NCBI GenBank assembly: GCA_030040815.1
Contig: JASHSZ010000627.1
Span: 1 to 11,070 of the forward strand
Direction of reading: 5' to 3'
From: Streptosporangiaceae bacterium
GTDB taxonomy: Bacteria > Actinomycetota > Actinomycetes > Streptosporangiales > Streptosporangiaceae
DNA length: 11,070 bases
Shown here: piece by piece, positions 6,622 to 11,070 of the stretch
Numbering within the stretch: the stretch's first letter is position 1
Layout of the letters: every line of letters starts with the position of its first letter
Program-made: the position numbers and the translations under genes
Notes under the pieces: generated by a model
Database searches by the model: none
What the model saw: only the letters and a program-made list of their open reading frames with translations
What the model was told of the DNA's origin: nothing

Positions 6622-8277
6622 CTAACTCCCGCTGTCTAGGGCTTGGTCCGCTGGCCGCTCGTCTGCCCCGCCGCTTACCAGCACATCGATGGCACCCTCG
6701 GCGTACTGCGCGCGAAGCAGCTTCTTGTCGTACTTGCCGACGCTGGTGCGCGGTACCTGCTCGATGAAGGCCCACTTGTCGGGCAGCCACCACCGCACGA
6801 CACGCTCGGCGAGGTGCAGGCGCAGTTGCTGCGGGCTGACCGATTCGCCGGGCGCTGGGCAGATGAGCGCAAGCGGCCGCTCGCCCCAGCGCTCGTCCGG
6901 CGTGGCGATGACCGCCGCCTCGCGTACGGCCGGGTGCGAGGTGATCGCGGCCTCAAGTTCGAGCGAGGAGATCCACTCACCGCCCGACTTGATGACGTCC
7001 TTGGCCCGGTCACTGATCGTGATAAAGCCATGGGTGTCTATCCGGCCGACGTCGCCGGTCCGCAGCCATCCGTCGTGGAACTTGGCGGGCGCGGGGTCCC
7101 GGTAGTAGGCGGCCGTGACCCACGGTCCGCGCACCTCGATCTCGCCGACAGACGCGCCGTCGCTCGGCAGCACCGTGCCATCGTCGGCGACGATCCGCGC
7201 CTCGACGCCGCCGAGGGCGCGGCCCGCCGTGGACCGGTAGTCGATTTCCTGCTCTGGCGGGCAGCCCTTGGGCGGGAACGCCAGCGACGCGACAGGGCTG
7301 GTCTCGGTGAGTCCCCACCCCTGCACGACGCGGGCGCCGAATCGTTCCTCGTACTGCTCGATCAGGCTGCGAGGCACCGCTGCGCCGCCGCACATGATCA
7401 TGCGAAGCGAGGTCAGGTCCACCTCGGCCGGGTTCAGGGCGAGCATGTCGTACCAGACCGTGGGCACGGCTGCGGCGAGCGTGGCCCGTTCCGCCCGGAT
7501 CAGTGCGGCCAGCGGCGCTGCCTGGATCAAGCGGCCGGGCATCAGGAGGTCCGCACCGACCAGCCAGGCCGCATAAGGCAGGCCCCACGCGTTGCCGTGG
7601 AACATGGGTACGACCGGCAGGACACGGTCCGCCTGGCTGAGGCCGAGCGCTTCGCCGGAGCAGACGCCGAGTGAGTGCAGGAACGTCGACCGGTGGCTGT
7701 AGACGACGCCCTTGGGCAGATCGGTAGTGCCGCTGGTGTAGCACATCGCGGCCGCAGCCGACTCATCTGCCGTTGGCCACTCAAACTGCGGCCGCTGCGC
7801 AGCCAGCAGATCCTCGTAGTCGAGCGCGCCGGGCAGCACCGATCGGTCACCGTCGCCGAACACGATCACGTGCTCGACAGTGGGCAGGTCGGCGAGGATG
7901 GGTGCCAGTATCGGGGCGAGGCTTGCCTCGGCGAGCAGCACCTTGTCCTCGGCGTGCCCGACGACGTAGCGGATCTGCTCCGGGGAGAGCCGGATGTTCA
8001 CGGTGTGCATCACTGCGCCCATGCACGGCACGGCGAAGTAGGCCTCCTGGTGCTCCTGGTTGTTCCAGGCGAAGGTGGCGACGCGGTCGCCCAGCTGCAC
8101 GCCCAGGTGACGCAGGGCGCCCGCCAGCTGCCCGGCCCGGCCGGCCAGGTCGGCGAAGCTGATGCGGGTCAGCCGGTCGCCATGGTTGGTGACCACCAGG
8201 CTGTCCGGGTAGCACTCCTGGCCGTGGCGGAAGATGTGCCCGATCGTGAGCGGGTAATCCGGCATCGTGCTGTGCAT
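6622..8277 (-). CDS. Medium/long-chain fatty acyl-CoA ligase (AMP-forming)
   Basis: This 551-residue ANL-superfamily enzyme activates a fatty acid with ATP and CoA through an acyl-AMP. Motifs in order: phosphate loop YTSGTTDLPKG (180-190), MFHGNAWGLPYAAW (225-238), GWGLTETSPV (320-329), WLRTGDVG (404-411), hinge DRAKDVIKSGGEWISS (423-438) and catalytic Lys515 in TSVGKYDKK. HGNAWGLPY and GGEWISS are typical of the AlkK/FadD-like medium- and long-chain ligases. One oddity is Asp185 in the phosphate loop, where the family usually has Gly (TSGTTGxPKG). ATG 8277 has GGGAG 6 nt upstream; a Met four codons on is less well placed. It starts 2 bp after the first ligase gene. The likely role is to supply acyl-CoA for beta-oxidation and PHA synthesis, or to reactivate acids released by PhaZ. 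Confidence 0.92.
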   Translation of the reverse strand: MHSTMPDYPLTIGHIFRHGQECYPDSLVVTNHGDRLTRISFADLAGRAGQLAGALRHLGVQLGDRVATFAWNNQEHQEAYFAVPCMGAVMHTVNIRLSPEQIRYVVGHAEDKVLLAEASLAPILAPILADLPTVEHVIVFGDGDRSVLPGALDYEDLLAAQRPQFEWPTADESAAAAMCYTSGTTDLPKGVVYSHRSTFLHSLGVCSGEALGLSQADRVLPVVPMFHGNAWGLPYAAWLVGADLLMPGRLIQAAPLAALIRAERATLAAAVPTVWYDMLALNPAEVDLTSLRMIMCGGAAVPRSLIEQYEERFGARVVQGWGLTETSPVASLAFPPKGCPPEQEIDYRSTAGRALGGVEARIVADDGTVLPSDGASVGEIEVRGPWVTAAYYRDPAPAKFHDGWLRTGDVGRIDTHGFITISDRAKDVIKSGGEWISSLELEAAITSHPAVREAAVIATPDERWGERPLALICPAPGESVSPQQLRLHLAERVVRWWLPDKWAFIEQVPRTSVGKYDKKLLRAQYAEGAIDVLVSGGADERPADQALDSGS

Positions 8278-8279
8278 GA

Positions 8280-9791
8280 CTAGCTCCCTGCGACTTTGGC
8301 GTGCCGCCCAGCCCAGTGCGGTTCGCGCAGGTCGCGCTTGAGTACCTTGCCGGCCGCGGACTTAGGTAGCGGGTCGGTCCGCAGCTCGATCTGCCTGGGG
8401 ACCTTGAAGCCAGCGATGTGATCACGGCAGTGCAGCATGAGCTCGTCCTGGGTGACCTGCTGCCTGGTGACGACAATGGCGAAGACGGTCTCGCCCCAGC
8501 GCTCGTCCGGCACGCCGAAGACGGCGGCCTCGGAAACCGACGGATGGGCGGCAAGCGCGTTCTCGACCTCGGTCGAGTAGATGTTCTCGCCGCCGCTGAC
8601 GATCATGTCTTTGGCACGGTCGACCAGGTACAGGTAGGCCTGCGCATCCTGGTAGCCGAGGTCACCGGTGTGGTACCAGCCGTCCGCGTCGACGGCTTCG
8701 GTGGTCTCAATCGGCTTGTTCCAGTACCCGGCCATCAGGCTCGGGCTGCGCACCACGATCTCGCCGACCTGCCCGAGCGGCAGCTCGCGCCCGGTCTTGC
8801 CGACGATCCGTAGCTCGACCCCGATCGCCGGCTGGCCGCAGGAGCGGTCCATCGGCGTGCCGATGACGCGCTCCTCGTGGGGCAGCAGCGTGGTGATGGG
8901 GGTGGCCTCGGTTGTCCCGTAGACGTGCAGAAGCTCGGCCGCTGGGAACGCGGCGTGCGTGCGCCTGAGCGTCTCGCTGGCGATCGGGGACGCGCCGTGG
9001 CTCAGGTAGCGCAGCGAGCCGACGTCTCGCGGCCGGGCCTCCTGCTCGGTGACAGTGGCCGCGAGCATCGTGGGAACTAGCAGCGTGTGGGTCACGGCCT
9101 CGGCCTGGATCAGGTCCAGCGCTGCGTCCGGCTTGAAGCTCGGCATGATCACATGGGTGCCGCCGGCCCAGACGGTCGCGAGCATCGCGATGGTGCCGCC
9201 GGTGTGGAACATCGGTGACGCCACGAGCCAGCGGGTCTGCGCGTCGAAGGGCCAGGTCGCCATGAAGTGCAGACCGCTTGTGACCAGGCTGCGATGGGTG
9301 TGGGTGGCGCCCTTGGCGACGCCGGTCGTGCCGCTGGTGTAGAAGAGCACGGCCACGTCGTCCTCGCTGACCGCCTCACCCAGCGGGCACTCGCGAGCGC
9401 GTGCGATCAGATCCTCATAATCGGCGGGCAGTCTCAGCTCACGGCTCACCTCGGCCGCTCCAGGGTAGTCGGCGTCGGTGAAGGCCACCGACGCCCCGGA
9501 GTCGGCGAGTATGGCCTGCATCTCAGCGGCGGCTAGCCGCGAGTTAACCGGGACCAGGACGAGTCCTGCGGCCGGGACCGTCAGGTAGAGCTCGAGATAG
9601 CGGTCGGAGTTCAGGCTGACGACCGCCACTCGGTCGCCTTTTTGGAGCCCGAGCCCGTAGAGCGCGCCAGCGAGCCTGCGGCATCGGGATGCGAGCTCGG
9701 CATAGCTGCGACGGCGGCCGTCGCACACGACGGCGCACGCATCGGGAACGGTCCTTAACGCCCGGTCGAGCGGATTGGCAAATGTATACAT
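8280..9791 (-). CDS. Acyl-CoA ligase (AMP-forming), first gene of the PHA operon
   Basis: This 503-residue ANL-family ligase is clearly different from its neighbour. Motifs: YTSGTTGVAKG (151-161), MFHTGG (194-199), YGTTEATP (291-298), WYHTGDLG (372-379), hinge DRAKDMIVSGGENIYS (391-406), GVPDERWGE (426-434) and catalytic Lys482 in SAAGKVLKRDL. The GGENIYS hinge and short length resemble the broad FadD3/FadD13-like or cyclohexanecarboxylate/medium-chain CoA ligase groups; the substrate is not readable. I chose ATG 9791 because homology starts at MYTFANPLDRAL and GGGAGG lies 6 nt upstream; an extension to 9854 would be Arg-rich and run through the leader. It is the promoter-proximal gene, reading away from the TetR-type palindrome at 9869-9882. 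Confidence 0.92.
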   Translation of the reverse strand: MYTFANPLDRALRTVPDACAVVCDGRRRSYAELASRCRRLAGALYGLGLQKGDRVAVVSLNSDRYLELYLTVPAAGLVLVPVNSRLAAAEMQAILADSGASVAFTDADYPGAAEVSRELRLPADYEDLIARARECPLGEAVSEDDVAVLFYTSGTTGVAKGATHTHRSLVTSGLHFMATWPFDAQTRWLVASPMFHTGGTIAMLATVWAGGTHVIMPSFKPDAALDLIQAEAVTHTLLVPTMLAATVTEQEARPRDVGSLRYLSHGASPIASETLRRTHAAFPAAELLHVYGTTEATPITTLLPHEERVIGTPMDRSCGQPAIGVELRIVGKTGRELPLGQVGEIVVRSPSLMAGYWNKPIETTEAVDADGWYHTGDLGYQDAQAYLYLVDRAKDMIVSGGENIYSTEVENALAAHPSVSEAAVFGVPDERWGETVFAIVVTRQQVTQDELMLHCRDHIAGFKVPRQIELRTDPLPKSAAGKVLKRDLREPHWAGRHAKVAGS

Positions 9792-9860
9792 GGGTCGCCT
9801 CCCGGGACGAGGCAGCCGCTCAGTACAGGCTCGGCGGCGTCGGGTCTGCGTCATGACGTC

Positions 9861-9889
9861 TTTATCGAACCGAACGTTCGGTCGATAAT
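9861..9889. promoter_or_regulatory. TetR-type palindromic operator between divergent promoters
   Basis: ACCGAACGTTCGGT (9869-9882) is a perfect 14-bp palindrome. Flanks TTATCG (9862-9867) and CGATAA (9883-9888) extend the symmetry with one extra A on the left. Sites of this form are typical of TetR-family regulators of acyl-CoA and aromatic-CoA metabolism in actinobacteria, such as PaaR-like repressors. On the plus strand TTATCG and GATAAT (9884-9889) make a 16-bp-spaced -35/-10 pair for phaZ; on the minus strand TTATCG (9888-9883) and GATAAA (9866-9861) make the same for the operon. The operator fills both spacers, so one bound repressor would silence both directions. The palindrome is certain; the promoters are weaker, because the -35 elements match poorly and symmetry makes the second pair partly automatic. 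No TetR gene is in the window. Confidence 0.7.
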
Positions 9890-9976
9890 CCAGTGACGAA
9901 GGTCCTGTTACCTGCCCGTCAGAGTGAGCTTGAATGGAGCTACAGCTCGCGGCCGCCTGCCGTGACGGGCATCAAC

Positions 9977-9997
9977 GAGCCGCCGCGTGGGCGGCTC
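9977..9997 (+). promoter_or_regulatory. Strong hairpin in the phaZ 5' leader
   Basis: GAGCCGCC (9977-9984) and GGCGGCTC (9990-9997) are exact reverse complements around a 5-nt loop, GCGTG. The hairpin lies between the candidate promoter and the phaZ ribosome binding site (10018-10025), in a leader of about 135 nt. It could be an attenuator or RNA-stability element. I see no leader peptide or known riboswitch fold in 9890-10017. Confidence 0.45.
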
Positions 9998-10017
9998 TGC
10001 CGAAGAGCAGCGCGAGC

Positions 10018-10025
10018 GGGAGGAG
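10018..10025 (+). promoter_or_regulatory. Ribosome binding site that sets the phaZ start
   Basis: GGGAGGAG ends 5 nt before GTG 10031 and is the best Shine-Dalgarno in this frame. It decides the start against the upstream in-frame codon at 9893, which sits at or just before the predicted transcription start. Confidence 0.75.
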
Positions 10026-10030
10026 TCGCC

Positions 10031-10840
10031 GTGGCACCGACCGTTTCCGCGGCCCAGGCCAGCGATGTCCAGCTCACGATCCGTGGCCTGCGCATCCACG
10101 CTCAGGTCGCCGGCGAGGGCGAGCCACTGCTGCTGTACTCGGGCATCTGGGGCGAGGTTCAGCTCTGGCAGCAGCTGCTGCCCTACCTGGCCGGCTTCCG
10201 CACGATCGCGTTCGACCCGCCCGGCATCGGCCGGTCCCAGATGCCGCCGTTCCCTCTTCGGATGCGCCAGCTCGCACGGTTCGGCGCGACGGTACTGGAC
10301 GAGATGGGCATCGAGTCGGCGCACGTGCTCGGCGCTTCGTTCGGCGGCGCAGTCGCCCAGCAGATGGCGTTCTCCTACCCGCGCCGCGTCCGGCGCCTGG
10401 TCCTGGTCTCCACGTCCTTCGGCGGTTTCGCGGTGCCGGGGGACCCGGCCGCGTTCTGGCACTTCATGCAGCCGGGGAGCTATCACCCGGTCCGCCTCGA
10501 GAAAGTCGCGGGGACGATGTTCGGCGGCCGGATGCGGACCGAGCCGGAACTGGTGCGCGAGATGCACATCAGGCGCCCGACGAACGTCCTGGCCGGGATG
10601 TACCGGATGGCCCCGCTGATCGGCTGGACGAGTTTGCCGTGGCTCTGGGCTGTGCGGCAGCCCGCGTTGATCGTCTGCGGCGACGACGACCCGGTCACTC
10701 CGCTGGTCAACCATCACGTCATCGCGAGTGTTATGCCGAACGCGCGGATATGCGTGGTCAAGGGGGGCGGTCACCTCGTGCTGATAGACAGCGCGGCACA
10801 GGTGGCGCCCGTGATCACCGAGTTCCTTGCCGAGGGATGA
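10031..10840 (+). CDS. phaZ: Intracellular PHA depolymerase-like alpha/beta hydrolase
   Basis: This 269-residue alpha/beta hydrolase has nucleophile Ser103 in the GASFGG elbow, acid Asp in CGDDDPVTP (about 218-220) and His248 in KGGGHLVLI; oxyanion-side residues lie in LLYSGIWGEVQLW (about 34-46). It resembles medium-chain-length PHA depolymerases of Pseudomonas (PhaZ, about 283 residues): FDPPGIGRSQMP, FGGAVAQQMAFSYPRRV, GWTSLPWLWAVRQPALIVCG and AAQVAPVITEFL all have close counterparts there, and the triad positions nearly coincide. It has no signal peptide, so it should act on cytoplasmic granules, releasing 3-hydroxy acids that the two ligases could reactivate. GTG 10031 is chosen for its Shine-Dalgarno and because homology begins just after it. 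It is divergent from the PHA operon and shares the operator at 9869-9882. A related esterase activity on other acyl esters is the main alternative. Confidence 0.85.
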   Translation: MAPTVSAAQASDVQLTIRGLRIHAQVAGEGEPLLLYSGIWGEVQLWQQLLPYLAGFRTIAFDPPGIGRSQMPPFPLRMRQLARFGATVLDEMGIESAHVLGASFGGAVAQQMAFSYPRRVRRLVLVSTSFGGFAVPGDPAAFWHFMQPGSYHPVRLEKVAGTMFGGRMRTEPELVREMHIRRPTNVLAGMYRMAPLIGWTSLPWLWAVRQPALIVCGDDDPVTPLVNHHVIASVMPNARICVVKGGGHLVLIDSAAQVAPVITEFLAEG

Positions 10841-11070
10841 GGAGGCCGACAGCTGTCGTCGCGTTCCGGACACGACCTAATCCCGCTGGCCGTCCGGCGC
10901 GAAAGACGTGGCCGACCCTCGGCAGCTTCAGCGCCTTGTGCAGTACGGGATAGATCCGCTGGAACGTGAAATTGATGCGCCGGTTCACCGTGGCATGCCT
11001 GGATGCCCGTTCGCCGCCCAGCGCCGCTTCGTCGCCCACGCCTCGCACCAGCTGCCACGCCGCTGACGTT
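10815..11070 (-). CDS. Unidentified protein, C-terminal 84 residues (start beyond right edge)
   Basis: On the minus strand one frame is open from the window edge to a TGA at 10815-10817. It includes ALGGERASRHATVNRRIN followed by FTFQRIYPVLHKALKLPRVG. Codons in the first two thirds mostly end in G or C, as in the neighbouring genes, and the hydrophobic and aromatic residues are placed like those of a folded protein, so I think it is coding. The last 25 or so codons look less so, and the frame overlaps the end of phaZ tail to tail by 26 bases, so the true 3' end may be altered. I do not recognise the family. The competing minus frame to 11058 is Arg/Ala-rich and looks like a shadow. Confidence 0.45.
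   Translation of the reverse strand, partial: TSAAWQLVRGVGDEAALGGERASRHATVNRRINFTFQRIYPVLHKALKLPRVGHVFRAGRPAGLGRVRNATTAVGLLIPRQGTR

Noticed and set aside
6643..8283. Two long plus-strand frames (6643-7674 and 7675-8283) opposite the second ligase
   Set aside because: They mirror the ligase codons (Arg/Gly/Val/Asp-rich) and lack ribosome binding sites or motifs.
9849..9858. 10-bp palindrome CGTCATGACG beside the TetR-type operator
   Set aside because: A 10-bp palindrome is expected by chance fairly often in a spacer this long, and it has no extended arms.
9893..10030. N-terminal extension of the PhaZ-like protein from the codon at 9893
   Set aside because: The codon sits at or just before the predicted transcription start, lacks a Shine-Dalgarno, and the added 46 residues have no counterpart in the family; GTG 10031 has an excellent ribosome binding site.

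Overview
The window is GC-rich, gene-dense DNA that looks like an actinobacterial (Actinomycetota) chromosome. Three things point there: an LLM-class oxidoreductase of the kind that uses coenzyme F420, several GTG starts, and a small phasin-like protein with a Lys/Ala/Pro tail beside an XRE regulator, a pairing that recalls the mycobacterial Rv0474/HBHA pair. I cannot name the genus. No gene-free stretch exceeds 300 bases, and I see no tRNA, rRNA, CRISPR array, IS element or phage gene.

Layout. (1) 1-745, minus: N-terminal part of a PLP-dependent group II decarboxylase that runs off the left edge. (2) 799-1671, plus: LLM-class oxidoreductase, divergent from (1). (3) 1870-2202 and 2304-2672, plus: phasin-like 110-residue protein behind a good sigma-70-type promoter with an overlapping inverted repeat, then a small XRE regulator; two perfect inverted repeats fill the spacer between them. 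(4) 9791 down to 2706, minus: a tightly packed five-gene operon, in transcription order two acyl-CoA ligases, a thiolase, a class II-like PHA synthase (PhaC) with a long low-complexity N-terminal extension, and a PhaB-type reductase. (5) 10031-10840, plus: an intracellular PHA depolymerase-like alpha/beta hydrolase (PhaZ), divergent from the operon. A perfect 14-bp TetR-type palindrome lies between the two, within the spacer of back-to-back candidate promoters, and the phaZ leader carries a strong hairpin. (6) 10815-11070, minus: the C-terminal end of an unidentified gene entering from the right.

Interpretation. From 1870 to 10840 the window is an almost complete polyhydroxyalkanoate (PHA) storage locus: fatty acid activation (two CoA ligases), C-C bond formation or cleavage (thiolase), reduction to 3-hydroxyacyl-CoA (PhaB), polymerisation (PhaC), mobilisation (PhaZ), a likely granule coat protein (phasin-like) and its likely regulator (XRE). 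The mixture is unusual. The thiolase and reductase resemble a short-chain (3-hydroxybutyrate) supply, while the synthase, depolymerase and CoA ligases resemble medium-chain-length PHA systems. This is a new arrangement of known families rather than a wholly unknown system. The least described parts are the phasin-like/XRE module and the regulatory DNA.
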